From: Neodontobutis hainanensis
Taxonomy: Eukaryota > Chordata > Actinopteri > Gobiiformes > Odontobutidae
Assembly: GCA_024349245.1 (NCBI GenBank)
Contig: JALDNG010000748.1
Span: 1 to 64,000 of the forward strand
DNA: 64,000 nt
Reading direction: 5' to 3'
The notes beneath the pieces are model-generated. The model saw only the letters and a list, made by a program, of their open reading frames with translations, made no database searches and was not told the origin of the DNA. Both the position numbers and the translations under genes were made by a program. Of this stretch, positions 36,515 through 49,149 are shown piece by piece. Numbering within the stretch: position 1 is the stretch's first letter; every line of letters starts with the position of its first letter.

Positions 36515-38591
36515 TGAATTTTCTCATATCATTTAACATATACTATATTGAAATTCATTGAAAATTTTGTCTTAATTTGATGTTCCGTTCACTTAAAAAT
36601 ATTTTCTTCATGAATACTTGGCAGTGAAAATAGGATGACGAATTTGAATATTTTTTAACTCTAAAGCGATGTTTGATGGATCTAAACTATTTTTCAAAAC
36701 TTTCAATCTTATTTTTTAAAGTTTTTTTGCTTTTGAATAATTATAAAATACACTTTATAAGTTTAAGAACAATTAAATGAGATATAATAGTTTAAAAAAT
36801 AAACAGTCTATTTTTCTTTTGAATGAAGCAATTTTAATAATTCCCCATTTTCAACTGATTTACACATTTAGACCAACCATTGATAGACAATAGATTTATA
36901 TTTTAAAACGTAGCTCAACGTTGCATTTTTGAATTCATGATGTGTAAATTAATATATAATCAATATATTTGCAGTATTTTGGTTTTTTGAATTAAAATTT
37001 CTTGAATTATCATCATGTTATGATGAAATGAAAAATTTTAATATTTTAAGAACAGCATCTTTCCTAGGTATTGTTATCTGGATAAGGATAATCATTGATA
37101 AAATTATTTATTGAAATTAATAAAATATTAATTGAATTCTTTGATAAGCTGTTCAGCTCAAAATGTTGATATCTTAAATTTACGAAGAATAATGTCTATA
37201 TTTTATGCATTTATCATTCTAATTTTTTTAATATGCCGAGAATTTTGATATATATGTTTTACAAGAAATATTTATTATAATTTAAAATAATTTAAGATTT
37301 ATATTTTTATTAATTAATTTTACGCTTTATTTATAATTTCAAATAACTTGTAACTTAACGTTTTCACTTTTCATGAAATTTATGAATATCATTAAAACAG
37401 ATATCAAAAGTTAAACCTGTTTTATATAAAAAAATTAAAAATTTTGTGGGTTAACCATATATTACATCTATTTCGAATCTTTGTTTATTATTTTTTCGTT
37501 AGTTGAATAAATACTTATACATTTGTCTTTTAATTTTATAATTAACATTGTATGGATTACTTATGGAGGTGTTTTGAATTAAAATATTTTTTTAATCGAT
37601 ACATTATATTTAATAATATTAAATTATGAAGGTTTGCATATTTTTTAATTTTCTGTCTGATGTATTTTTCATTTATCGTTGCATAATATATAATAATAAC
37701 TGTTTATAGTTAAATATATCTTAAAATACTTTTAAAAAGTCACTATAAATTTATGTATGTTATGAAGACACATTTTTATACGATTTGTTTCGTTGAAATC
37801 TACAACAAATTAATTTAGTCGAATTTAATATTATAAATAAAATATTTTCCAAATATTTAAGATGACTGAAAAAATACACTTAATGGTAGTAATAATTACA
37901 GAATATGTCAAATTAACAAAAATAGCAATCATTAATACAATAAAATTGAAGAAAATATTAAAGGGATAATTTTATCATTTTTTTAGATTCAAAGTAATGC
38001 CTTTTTTATTCATAATTAATCAAAATAACTCTTAAAAATTTTGTAATTTAGAATCATTTTATAACGTTGATTATCCAACTAATAATTTAAACAAAAATAT
38101 AAAATTACCCATATTTTTAATATTAGGTGCATATTTGATTTAATTTCCTTCCCTTCAATTGTCATGCAATTAGGCAATGTAAAAAAATAGGATAAATAAT
38201 CAATGATAAAAAAATCATAATAAAGAGAATTAAATCATTAAGTTAATAAAATTAAAATTAATTCATTTAATTTTATATTTCATTTTTGTAAAGGAAGTTA
38301 AATAATAATTTCGAATTTAAAATGTGAATAGATGGTTCCTTTTTCATACTTTTTGTCAATGTCAGAAAGAACATTTTGAAACCAAATAAAAAATATGTTC
38401 CTAATTAAGTATTTAAATTTAATTCATGACTAACCAGAAGATAAAAATTGTTTATTTAAAAAATCCCATGAATACTTTTTAATTTAATGTTTATGATTAA
38501 ACTTCTTTGAAATTAAGGTAATGAATCAACATAAATTCAATGTTTTTATTCTTAAATCCAAGTTGATGAAAAAGTTATGACAAAAAAATAT
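36515..38591. other. downstream flank of copy B1
   Basis: No gene seen. The whole stretch is repeated at 40,267-42,344, and its first 900 bases or so recur at 63,037-64,000. Confidence 0.6.
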
Positions 38592-38983
38592 TTATTTTTC
38601 ACGCCTGAACTTTGTAATCGCTATTTTCTTGATATATTCTAAGATACATTTTGCTGAATTCTCCGAAAATAGAAACTAAAAAAACTAAAAAGATTAAATC
38701 GTCATGACTAAGAGACTGGGCAGTTTATATTAATTATGTTACTAATTAATATTTGCATAATTTAAGACAGAATTAAAGAATTTTTAAGTTATTTTGTATA
38801 TTAAAATTAACAAAGTCTAAATGTATGATCTTCAAAATAAAATAATTGTTCATCAATCGTTTTCATGATAATTTCATATAAAAATGTCTTTTATCAATTT
38901 AATTTATTTTTTTGATCTATAATTTTTATTTAATTATTTTTAATTATTTGTGTCAATCTAAATTATTTTATAAATAATTTTCT

Positions 38984-39001
38984 CAATAACGAAGATTCAT
39001 G
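38984..39001 (+). promoter_or_regulatory. conserved box upstream of family gene, copy B2 (variant)
   Basis: Reads TCAATAACGAAGATTCATG-like sequence in place of CCATTACGAAGATTCATG. The ACGAAGATTCATG core is unchanged, and it stands 20 bases before the start codon at 39,021. Confidence 0.4.
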
Positions 39002-39020
39002 TTTATATACGAACTTTTAA

Positions 39021-40266
39021 ATGCTTATGGATGTACATTTTACTTTCTTTGCCATAATTTTCAAAGCCATTATCTTTTCTCCGAAAAAAGATCAGAATAG
39101 AATGCGAACCGAAAGTGTTGCTTTTCCATTGAATTCTAGATCTCCTCAACAAGCCTCAGACTCAACGAATCTACCTTCAAATATACCACTCTATCAAAAT
39201 CTCAAAACGTTTTGTTCCAAAAAGTTTAAAACATCGGGGATTGTCTTGAAAATTCGAATAAACCAGAACGAATAGCTTTGAAGAAATATCGTTCTGAAAT
39301 TAGTTCCTCTCACAAGAAATATAGAAAGTATAATCATTATCGAAAGATGCTTATAAGTCAATATTTCGTTTATAATCCATCTAAATATGATTTATATTCA
39401 AGGAAGGGTTATATGATATCTAAGAATCACCAAACTAAATACAGAAAAACGTTGTTAAATGTAATCCGACATTGTAAGAGGGATTTAAATGTTCGTTCTG
39501 ACAAATTAAAAAAAAATCTTAAAGGATTGACACAAGAATTAGATATAAGACTAGAACCTCATATATTGTCGAAGCTAAGCCAAAAAAGTAATAATTAATT
39601 TTATTATCTAGAATCAAACGATTTTTTGAATGTCGATTCGTTTACCGGTGTTTTATTTGGCAATCATTATCGTGATTTTATGCGTACGAGACAAAAAAGG
39701 AGACTAACGGTAGCAAAATTGAATCTATTTGACCCAGACAAAATATTTTGCTATTTTAGATCTTTAATTTATCACGGAAAAGAAAATAGAATTCTGCGTA
39801 TGATTCTACTAGATTTAAGCTATTTAATGAGTCTGGAGACCAAATTGAAAAATAAGAAGTTTCAAAAAATAACCCCGGAACTTCCTCAAACTCTAGTCTA
39901 TAATTTTCGAGAGTTCAAGGAAATTATAAACCATCTGATTTATTTACATAAAATTAAGAAGACTGCTGTTTATTTTCGAATTAAAGTTCAAGACGATTTA
40001 CTTGAGCTTATGTCTAATTTGAGAATGAAAACTTTTCCAGTAATTTAAATTATATTTATAGATTTGCAAAAGTATTTTTCCATCAAACACAAGATCGTGT
40101 ACATGGTGTGGAGTGCTTATCGATCTTTTGTATCTTAGAAACAAGCGAGGAATTCAAATGTCATGTTGTATGGTATTTGAGTCAATTTATATTTAAGAGA
40201 TCAATAAAACAAATTGTATATGAAAAATACAACGAAGCTTGCTCGATTCATATGCACAGTCAATAA
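39021..40266 (+). pseudogene. RhoGAP-like secreted family gene, copy B2, broken
   Basis: Pieces at 39,021-39,275, 39,278-39,598, 39,626-40,048 and on to a stop at 40,264. It aligns throughout with copy B1. Between 39,195 and 39,245 it is shorter than B1 by one base at each of four places, three of them A runs. At 39,596 a true in-frame TAA replaces the B1 codon, so it is dead even if the run-length changes were errors. A further one-base loss at about 40,046 shifts the last 70 codons. The TELPQTL-like segment reads PELPQTLVYNFREF. The same signal-peptide-like start and NLRMKTFPVI helix are present. Confidence 0.7.
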
Positions 40267-42344
40267 ATTTTCTATTACCATTTAACATATACTATATTGA
40301 CATTCATTGAAAATTTTGTCTTAATTTGATGTTCCGTTCACTTTAAATATTTTCTTCATGAATAGTTTTAAGTTAAGATATGAAAACCAATTTGAATATT
40401 TTTTTCATTCTAAAGCGATGGTTGATGAATCTAAACTATTTTTCAATACTTTCAATTTTATTTTCATATTTTTGCTTTTTAATGATAATAAAATACACTT
40501 TACTTTTTTAGAACAATTAAATTTGATAAAATAGTTTAAAAAATAAACATGGTCTTTTTTATTTTGAATGACGCAGTTTTAATAATTTCTTTATTTAACT
40601 GATTTACAGATCTAGATCAACAAATGATAGATAATTAAATATATTTTTTAAAACGTAGTTTAACATTGCATTTTTGAAACCAGTATGTGTAATTTAATAT
40701 CTAATCACATATTTGCAGTATTTTTGGTTTTTTGAATTAAAATTCTCTTGAATTATCATCATGTATGATTAAATGAAAAATTTTACTATTTAATGAACTG
40801 CACCTTTCCTAGGTATAGTTGTCTGGATAAGGATAATCATTAATCCAATTATCTTTTGAAATAAATTATATCTTTATTGAATTCTTAGATGAATTGTTTA
40901 GCTTAGGATGTTGATATCTTAAATTTACAAAGAATAATGTCTATATTTTAGGTATTTAACATTATAATGTTTTTAATCAGCCGAAAATTTGGAAATATAT
41001 TTATTCAAAGAAATATTTATATTCATAATAAAATTTAAGATTCATAATTTTATAAATTAATTTTACACATTATTTATAATTTCAAATAACTTTTAACTTA
41101 ACGTTTTCACTTTTCATGAAATTTATGAATATCTGATTTAAACAGATATCAAAAGTTAAACCTGTTTTTATATTTAAAAAAATTAAAAATTTTGTGGGTT
41201 AACCATATATTACATGTATTTCGAATCTTTGTTTATTATTTTTTCGTTAGTTGAATAAATACTTATACATTTGTCCTTTAATTTTCTAATTAACATTGTA
41301 TGGATTACTTATGGAGGTGTTTTGAATTAAAATATTTTTTTTTAATCGGTACATTATATTTAATAATATTAAATGATGAATGGTCGCATATTTTTAAATT
41401 TTCTGTCTCTCATTATTTTTCATATATCGTTGGATAATATATATAAATAAACTGTTTATAGTTAAAGATATCTTAAAATACTTTCAAAGAGTCAATATAA
41501 TTCTACATATCATGAAGACAGTATTTTTATAAGATTTTATGTTGAAATCAACAAAAATTTTTAAGTCGAATTTAATATTATAAATAAAATATTTTAAGAA
41601 TATTTAAGAGGGTAGAAAGGAAATAATTAATGGTAGTAATAATTACAGAATTTTTTAACAAAAATAATTAATCATTAATTTAATAAAATTGAAGAAAAAT
41701 TTGAAAAGTGATATTATAATCATTTTTTAGATTCCTAATAATGCCTATTTTTTGTTAAATAATCAATATAACTCTTAAAGATTCTGTAAATTAGAATCAT
41801 TTTATACGTTGATTATCCAACTAATAATTTTAACACAAATATAAAATTATTTAGAATTTCCCATATTTATAATATTAGGTGCATATTTGATTTAATTTCC
41901 TTCACTTCACTTATCATGCAATTTAGAAATTTTGAAAAAAATTAATAAATATCAATGATTAAAAATAAAGACATAATAAAAAGAATTAACTTTTATGTTA
42001 AAATAAAATTAGTTCATTTATTTTATTTTTATATATTGTATAAGAAGTGTAGAATAATATTTTCGAGCTTAAAATGTGAATACATGGTTGATTTTTCATA
42101 CTTTTTGTCAATGTCTGATATTACATTTTGAAAACCAAATTAAAAATATGTTCCTAATTAAGTATTTAAATTTAATTCATAATCAAGCAGAAGAAAAAAC
42201 TGTTAATTTTAAAAATCCCATGAATACTTTTTAATTTCATGTTTATGGTTAAACGTTTTTGAAATAAGGTTAGTGCATCTACATAAATTCAATGTTTTTA
42301 TTTTTAAATCCAAGTTAAGGAAAAGTTATGACAGAAAAATATTT
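40267..42344. other. downstream flank of copy B2
   Basis: No gene seen; repeat of 36,515-38,591. Its right limit is the end of unit B. Confidence 0.6.
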
Positions 42345-42811
42345 GGATTTTGAGTTTGATTGAATGATTAAAATATTTTGATTTTATAATTTGTGAATTT
42401 TTCAGAGTTAAGATTATTAAAAATACAAACTCGTACTTTTTTTGAATTAAAGACGACGATAAAAATAAACCTTATTGTGGAAACCACATAAATCATTCAA
42501 TATATAATTTCTAAGATGAGATATTTAGATATTAAGCAAATATATAACTCGATGTAATGCTATCCAAAAAGGAACAACCAGATAAAGGGCTCCTATATCT
42601 ATTATAATGATAGAAACAGCTTGAACAAATATTTTAAATTTAAAGAAATAATAATGTTAAAGATATAATAATTTTGAATTCGACAATTTTCAATCAAGAT
42701 GATACTGAATTTTACTTAACTCATTAAATTTCGACAAACCATATAGGTAAAGTTGGAAAAAGTGAAAAATATAAACAATATATTCTGATGACGAAAATAT
42801 GAATAAAATAA
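42345..42811. other. spacer, perhaps decayed N-terminal part of the next remnant
   Basis: Contains scattered short open pieces, such as around 42,540-42,600, but no frame I can support. Confidence 0.3.
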
Positions 42812-43129
42812 ACATGCTTGTATTTTAACTCTAAAATTGCACCTCTTTGTTTAATTAATAATATGAATGAAAGGGAAAGGATATCTTTGATGATAATGTT
42901 AATGAAAAAATTAAATTTATTGACGATTATGTAAGAACTATTCAGAGGAATACTTTCGAAATATTATGGAGAGGTGTTTAAACAATACTATGAAATGTTA
43001 AACATGTATATTGTTAAAAATGTAAAAACCCTTAAAATGGCATATCAATACAAACGTATTAGTAATGGGAATTATTTTTTGTTCAATTGCTACGATTTTG
43101 TATATTTATTACACAATGGTCATTTGTAA
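42812..43129 (+). pseudogene. decayed gene, possibly a diverged RhoGAP-like paralogue
   Basis: The best piece is 42,935-43,129 (64 codons open, no early ATG): ILSKYYGEVFKQYYEMLNMY then QYKRISNGNYFLFNCYDFVY. Another frame just upstream reads NVNEKIKFIDDYVRTIQRNT. In order these resemble the LLELMSNLRMKTFPVILNYF helix region of the family genes next door, with residues such as N-V near the start and the aromatic YY/YF pair matching. The resemblance is by eye and moderate. It lies about 3 kb downstream of copy B2 on the same strand. Frame breaks near 42,930 and 42,970 rule out an intact product. Confidence 0.35.
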
Positions 43130-44219
43130 ATAATTTTATAATTTATTCATAAATGTCACATAATTAATTCTCAATATTAGAAAATATCTGGATAAATTTT
43201 AATAAGAACTCACAGTCACATATACACGTTCGATATATTAAATGAAATAAATATTTTGTACTTTTTTGTTAAAATGGAAATTTTACTCTCTCTATTTTGA
43301 ATATTCGAATTTGAAAGTAGGTTCAGTTTAAGGTCGTAAATATTATTATTGAATGCAAAGATTTAAATCTTAGGAAAATTTATATTCTAAGAACATGAGA
43401 ATTTTCAAAATAAAAATTTTTACATAAACTGTTAATCAAATCGACGAAAACATCATTTGTTTTCAGTAAATTAAATTGATTTTATGAAAATTTACTTTTG
43501 AACTTAATAATGGAATATATAGCTAAATATAAAAATATCTCATTTAAAAAACCACAAAATATTGTAATTCTTGAGAAATAAAATAATTTAATTTCAATTC
43601 ATGGAAAAATTCATATTTTAATGAACTATTTTTATAAAACCAACAGAGTAACATGGTTTTGAAAAACACTTCAAATTTTTTATGTTCAGAAAAAATGATT
43701 TTATTGCAGAATAACATTTTTATATTGTTTTAAAATAAATGATACTTTCGAATTTATAAAACAATTTACCTAAGCATTAATTTTTACATTGAACTTATTT
43801 CATAAATAATTAATTGAAAGAATAATTTTAAGAAAAAGTTCATTTCTTTATCAAGATAATATGTAATAATATATATAAATCAAAACAATTAGTGATGATT
43901 TTTTCTTAAAAAGTATTGTAATAGTGAGAAGTCTGGGTTTTATGTTTTTAATTGATGTTAAACTAAATCACATAAATAATATTATTGATACTTTGATAAA
44001 TAAAATCATGAAAATATTTTTACAATTTCAAATTTTTCATATTTCTATCACATTAACCTTATTCGAATTATTTCTATCAAATTAAACTCAGATATATTCT
44101 ATTTATCAAAACTGTATGGAAAATATCTTGTACGAAATTTTATCGTTCTGAGTCTAAATTATAAATTTCCTAAGATAAAAAGCAATTGAATAATTATAAA
44201 AAAATGTGAAAAAATCTAT
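43130..44219. other. A+T-rich spacer, nothing recognised
   Basis: No coding-like stretch or repeat seen on either strand. Confidence 0.5.
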
Positions 44220-45220
44220 CAAACTTGTGACAAGTGCACAGTGTGAATGAAACAAAACATGATTTTCTTTCATGAATGACAAGAGCTGCACTTCCATAAG
44301 CAGAGTTATTTGCTATTTTCTCGTTGAAACATATGGATGTAACCCATTACCATTTTAAAATGATTTTCTTTTCATCAAAATTGAATTCATAAGAAGCTTA
44401 AGTCGATTATAAAGGTTTTTGGCAATGAACATGTGTCTTATGATAGAATTCGACGAAGTTCATCAATCTATATACTTATTAATTTTGAGAAGGATTATAA
44501 AATATCGTAGATTATAACGATTCAACGAGCAAGCCATTTTCAGAATTTAGCACTCGGTCTGTCTCAAATATCCATATGTAAAGAATAATACAGAAACTAT
44601 GGCATCTTTACATGGTCAAGCATGTTGTCAACCAATGTCAGAAAAGCATTAGTAACATCTGATAAATTAACTCTCGTCGAAACAGGTAGAAGGAACTAAA
44701 TCTCTACATTTTTAATTTTCATATTCACTTTCATGCAGATTTTGTTTTCTTTGCTACAAACACTTTGTGCTTGGTAGAACTTAGAATAACCTACAATTGA
44801 TAAGTCATGATGTTCTCAATAAACTTTTGAGGCACTTCTAAAATATATTCTATTAAGTTGAGCCTGATAAACTTATCTTTTATATGCAATTTTTATGCTA
44901 TCGTTTAAAGTTCTCTTCTTGGTATGTAAAAGGCAGTAAATAGCAGGCACGATTTATGATAAGAAAAAATTCGAAATTTATACTTTATAATTAAAAGAAT
45001 ATCGATGGTACCAAATATGTTTCTTTTGCATTAGTTATTTAAATACGGTCATTTAAAATAAAATAACTCATAACTGCACATCATAATAATTCTATAACTG
45101 CCTGATCTCATATCGGATAAAATAATATTCTGGAGTTCGTCGTAAATGTTGAATGTCACGCTGTTTAAGGCAGTGAAATTGATTTCTAGATTCAGAAAGA
45201 AAATTTTAAATGCTTAATGT
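44220..45220 (-). pseudogene. Mutator-like (MULE-type) transposase, decayed
   Basis: Read right to left. 45,213-45,049 gives SVTFNIYDELQNIILSDMRS then YRIIMMCSYELFYF. Near 44,950 comes IVPAIYCLLHTKKRTLND, which fits the 'xPxxYxLLPNKxxxTY' stretch of MULE transposases. Near 44,690 comes STRVNLSDVTNAFLTLVDNM. Near 44,560 comes DRVLNSENGLLVES, like the 'RTNNxVEsWH' region. The last part, 44,340-44,220, reads NNSAYGSAALVIHERKSCF. Much of this lies in one frame interrupted by TAG/TAA codons. MULEs are cut-and-paste DNA transposons. The family call is by eye; strand and coding nature are more certain than the family. A weaker relative lies at 22,690-23,620. Confidence 0.5.
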
Positions 45221-47189
45221 AAAATGTAAATTTAGAAACATTTATTAGGTTTGGTACTTATTATGCATAACCAAAATATATTTATTTACAGAGCTTATGA
45301 TAGCAGCTTATTCACAAGAAACTTAAAACATTTTATTGTTCATATTAAAAAAATACTTTGACACAATTATTTCTCTTTTTTACTTCCTTGATTTTGGATC
45401 ATTAGAATGAACTATTTCGTTCTGTAAGATTTGTAGGACTCAGAATATTTTCTATAATTGTATGATTGAAAACATAATTTGGTTTTCTTATTTGATTATT
45501 CCCTAACTTTTTTCAAATCATTTTAAGTAATTTAAAATAGACTGCATCCATTATCATCTCATCAAATATTTTATGAATTGAAGTAATTTTTATCATTCAA
45601 TAATCTTGAGATTAATATTGTTCTAAATAATCAAAATAAGCAGACTGTTTATTTTACATTAATTTCACTTCGACCATTTTAGCTCGTCTGTTAGTTTACA
45701 CGGAAATTTCAATTATTGTTAAATATACAAATTTAATTCATAAAATAATCATGACATTACTCATTCTTTACTTATTCTGTGTCAGCATTGCCATATGTTA
45801 TATTTTAGAACACATGTGCCCGCTTATGTGTTAAGAGGAAAAATTTTTGTTGCAATCCATAACATAGATTCAAAGCAAATATACTCGAGACCATAGTTGC
45901 AACATTCAAAACTTATTTTGAGACATGAAAATAAAGATTAATAGATAAGAAGATCCTTTCATGGAAAATATTTTAAAACCCAAAATTAACAAATCTTTTC
46001 AAAAATTTAAATCAATAATTGTTACTTTTCAAGAAAATCTCGATATTTCATGATATAAGTTTCCATTAAATTTTCGAAGGGTCCATATGCAAATTAATTC
46101 AATTTCAAAAATTGATTAAATGTTGATGTCAATGTTAATTATAATATTTTATGGTTTACGAATATGAATATAAGTGAATCTATTTTCGATAGGTCTACAA
46201 ATATTTTTTCAGATATTTATGAAATGAAATTTAAATTAATGAATATATATTAATAAAACCTCAAATCCTCTTACAATTATGTGAAACGAAGCAAATTTAA
46301 TAAATCGGGATATTATGTATCAAGTTGAAAAAGTCAATGAAAATGTTGATTTTAAATTTTTCTTTATTCGTAGTTTTTAAAACAATTAGTATCTTGTGCA
46401 ATATTGTGAGTAAATAGTGAAGATACATTCGAGAAAAGTACAAAATACATAATTAAAACATATCTTATGAATCTAAAAATTTGATGAATGTGAAAAAAAT
46501 AAATTAAATAATTTGATAACTGTAATACATAAAACGCACTACTCTTAATTTTAATGATAAAATTTCGCAACCAAATTTTTTTAGGTGAAATCATAATTTT
46601 TTTATTTTTATTAACCAAATGCAAATTCTACAAAAGCAAACTATATCGTTCATCAAAGTGAAAAATATAATGAGAAGTTTTCTGAAAATTACAAAGCATT
46701 CAAAACAGTTTTGAAAGAAACTATGTTTCTAAAAATTACCAAATAGCAAAATCATAAGGCATTAATAAGTTTGAATACTTAAGTAAAATAAAATTAGGTT
46801 TTCTCATTTTACTTTTAAACATTAACATCAAAGAAAATTGTGTGATAATTTGATAGTTAATGACTTGATGTAAATATCAAAAAATAAAAATATTCATCTA
46901 TAAATTTCATTATATTTGTTTTTTCATACACATGCGGATATAACATTAAAATTAATTATTATTTGCTCTTATTTAAAATCATTAAAAACATGAACCTCTT
47001 AATAACAAACTTAAAATATCATACATTATTTTATGATGTTAGAAAAGTTGTATTTGCTTCACATAGATATAGTTAAAAAACGAATTTTAGTAAACCTGAA
47101 AATATTTATAAAAAGAACATAATTATTGAAATTTTTCACTTAATTAAAAATCTCCTAAACTTTCTTCATTCGAAAATTCGATAACTGCT
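45221..47189. other. A+T-rich spacer left of unit C
   Basis: No gene recognised. The minus-strand frame 46,364-46,624 is I/F/N-rich and probably chance. No similarity to the sequence left of 2,767 was seen, so the A/C duplication border is at 47,190. Confidence 0.5.
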
Positions 47190-47251
47190 TATAGTCTGAT
47201 CATTTGACGACATTAATAATAATTAATCTAGCGCGTGTCTGTTATACTACA
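47190..47251 (-). repeat. terminal direct repeat of gypsy copy C, left (3' end)
   Basis: Nearly identical to 51,187-51,248. It follows the integrase end and the CCCGTGGGA stretch on the minus strand. A repeat of about 60 bases is far shorter than typical gypsy LTRs. Confidence 0.7.
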
Positions 47252-47268
47252 TTATTTCGTCCCACGGG

Positions 47269-48510
47269 TCATAAGACTGCATTCCGTGTGATTCTTTCAG
47301 ATCTTCTTAGTTCTGTTACGGAGGTGGCAGCTGACCAGTGTTTGGATTTTCTTCCGGCAGATTGCAGGAGACTAAGCGGTTGAAATGAGTTTTTATGCGG
47401 CGGTCTGGGTCGTAAAGGTAAGTTAGCTCCTATACAGGGTGTCTTTTTGCGGCAACTCTGAAAAGGTCCTTCGAAAATTGGTTCTAGTATTCCTCGAGAT
47501 ATTTTTTTCATAAGGGCAAAATCATCAACATTGTAAAACGTTGATGTCATATTTTTGTCGTAATAACTTTTCATTGCTTCGATACTTTTGTTTGTGTTTT
47601 CTAAAATTTTTCCATGAATATCCTTCATGATATTCTTTAATTTTGTGACATATTCATGTTGGTTGTTCTAAGAGTTTTCACTTTGATGCTCCGAGAAAAC
47701 TAAGTCAATTGGATGTTTAATGTTTTTACCAAAAATTATCTGTGCTGGAGTGTATTTGATAGTTTGGTTCGCACTTACTCTTAGCGATAACGCAATGCAG
47801 TCAAGGAATGTATCCCACTTCAGCGAATCTTCGCAAATTAGACTCCTAATTGCTTCTTTATTTTTTTGTTGTATCGCTCCACTAGCCCGTTACACGTGGG
47901 GTGGTATGGAGTTTTTCGTGTATTGTGTAACCCGAGATGTGTACACAGATGCTGAAATAGACTTGATTCGAAGGCTGAACCTTGATCGGAGTGAATTTGG
48001 TCTGGAATTCTGAATCGTGAAACGACAAGGGAGAAAAAAGCTCGTGCTGTCGTATCTGCTGATTTGTTTGGCACAGTCTGTAATTCAATCCACTTTGAAA
48101 AATGGTCAATGAAGACGATTATGGCGGTTTCCGTTGTTTGATAAGGTAAGCGGCCCGATAAAATCGACTTCCCACAACTTAAAGGGCTGATTGACAGCTA
48201 TCGGGCAAAGCTCAGCCTTTGGAGTGTAATTTTTTGATTTATTAAGAGAACAGGTTAAACATCGTGATATAGTCTGATGTATCCTGATCAATACCAGGCC
48301 AGTAGCATTGGTTCTTAATAAGATCAACGCATTTTTAATGCCCATGTGATTAAGGATTTTATCATGTACTAATGATAGGATATATGGCTTCATCGCCTCT
48401 GGTATAACTGGTTTCTGTCCTCTGTGGTCTCTGTGATATAGGATGCCCTGATCATCAATTAGGTTATTTTTGAATTTTAACAATCTATCCAGGTAAAGAA
48501 GACTGCACAA
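47269..48510 (-). pseudogene. gypsy integrase, copy C, broken
   Basis: The zinc-binding N-terminus and first part of the core lie in 48,106-48,510: HRDHRGQKPVIPEAMKPY, later CLTCSLNK, then WEVDFIGPLTLSNNGN with the first catalytic aspartate. The core continues in another frame at 47,838-48,074 with HSDQGSAFESS (second aspartate) and NGLVERYNKK (catalytic glutamate kept, unlike copy A). The C-terminal tail at 47,269-47,628 ends TELRRSERITRN. Frameshifts near 48,110 and 47,830 separate the pieces. Confidence 0.88.
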
Positions 48511-48559
48511 CGTGAGGGTTTTGGTTCCTGTTAAGTGGTTGAAGTATCTTGATAACTTT

Positions 48560-49060
48560 ATCTTTTTTGTTCATCCATTATTAATATCTGGCATTATTTC
48601 AATTGCATTTATTGACCTGGATAAGCCATCAGCGATTATATTAGATGTTCCTTAACGTATTCGATGTCGAAGTCGAATTGCTCTAGTTCAAGGATCCAAC
48701 GGGCTCGTCGACCTCTGATGTCCTTCATTTGCTTTAAACGTAGTAAGGGATTATGATCTGTTTTCAACGTGAATTTCGACCCGTAGAGATAATGCTAAAA
48801 TTTTCGAACCTCCCAAACAATTGCGTTGAGTTCTTTGTCAATAATAGCATAGATGCGTTGAGCATGGTTCAAGCTTTGACTTGCAAAAGCGATAGGAATT
48901 AAATTTCTTAATTATTTTAGGAAAGGCAAGCTTGATAGCTTTTTCTGAAGCGTCACAACTTAGATAAAACTTTTTTTGATGTCTGGAAGCCCAATTGTGC
49001 CAATGTTACTTAAAGCAACTTTCATTCCATTAAATGATGCTTCACACTCCTTCGACAAAA
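48560..49060 (-). pseudogene. gypsy RNase H, copy C, broken
   Basis: The DNA of 48,600-48,800 matches copy A nearly base for base, including the region that encodes the ELEQFDFDIEYVKGTSN-type run. One-base changes, for example near 48,650, break the frame, so no long open stretch remains. Confidence 0.75.
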
Positions 49061-49149
49061 CCAAGGTGTATTTTTTGATAGAAACTATTATAAAACTGCG
49101 GCATATCTGGCTAATTCAGTATGAACCTTTGAAAAGTGTTACAACACTA

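Larger units (their letters stand above)
34828..38591. repeat. 3.76 kb tandem duplication, first copy
   Basis: Starts at TTATTTTTCACGCCTGAACT and repeats from 38,592, an offset of 3,764 bases. It carries one family gene plus upstream and downstream flanks. The copies are clearly alike but not identical, with many substitutions and short indels. Confidence 0.9.
26900..42344. repeat. older copy of the duplicated segment, unit B
   Basis: Shares order and patchy sequence with unit A. 27,470 matches 8,955 (AATAAACCTTGTTGAAA against AATAAATCTTGTTGAAA), 29,080 matches 10,700, 31,265 matches 12,039, 32,610 matches 13,360 and 34,560 matches 16,690. It is much more diverged than A is from C, and the gypsy element is absent. 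Its right part, with the family gene, is tandemly doubled. Confidence 0.65.
38592..42344. repeat. 3.76 kb tandem duplication, second copy
   Basis: Repeats 34,828-38,591. The end of each copy reads AAAGTTATGACA followed by AAAATATTT. The second copy then passes into unrelated sequence at about 42,345, which fits unequal crossing-over at a short A+T match. Confidence 0.9.

Noticed and set aside
46364..46624. An 86-codon minus-strand frame
   Set aside because: Dominated by I, F, N, Y and K, with no motif and no homologue in the duplicated units; chance is likely in such A+T-rich DNA.
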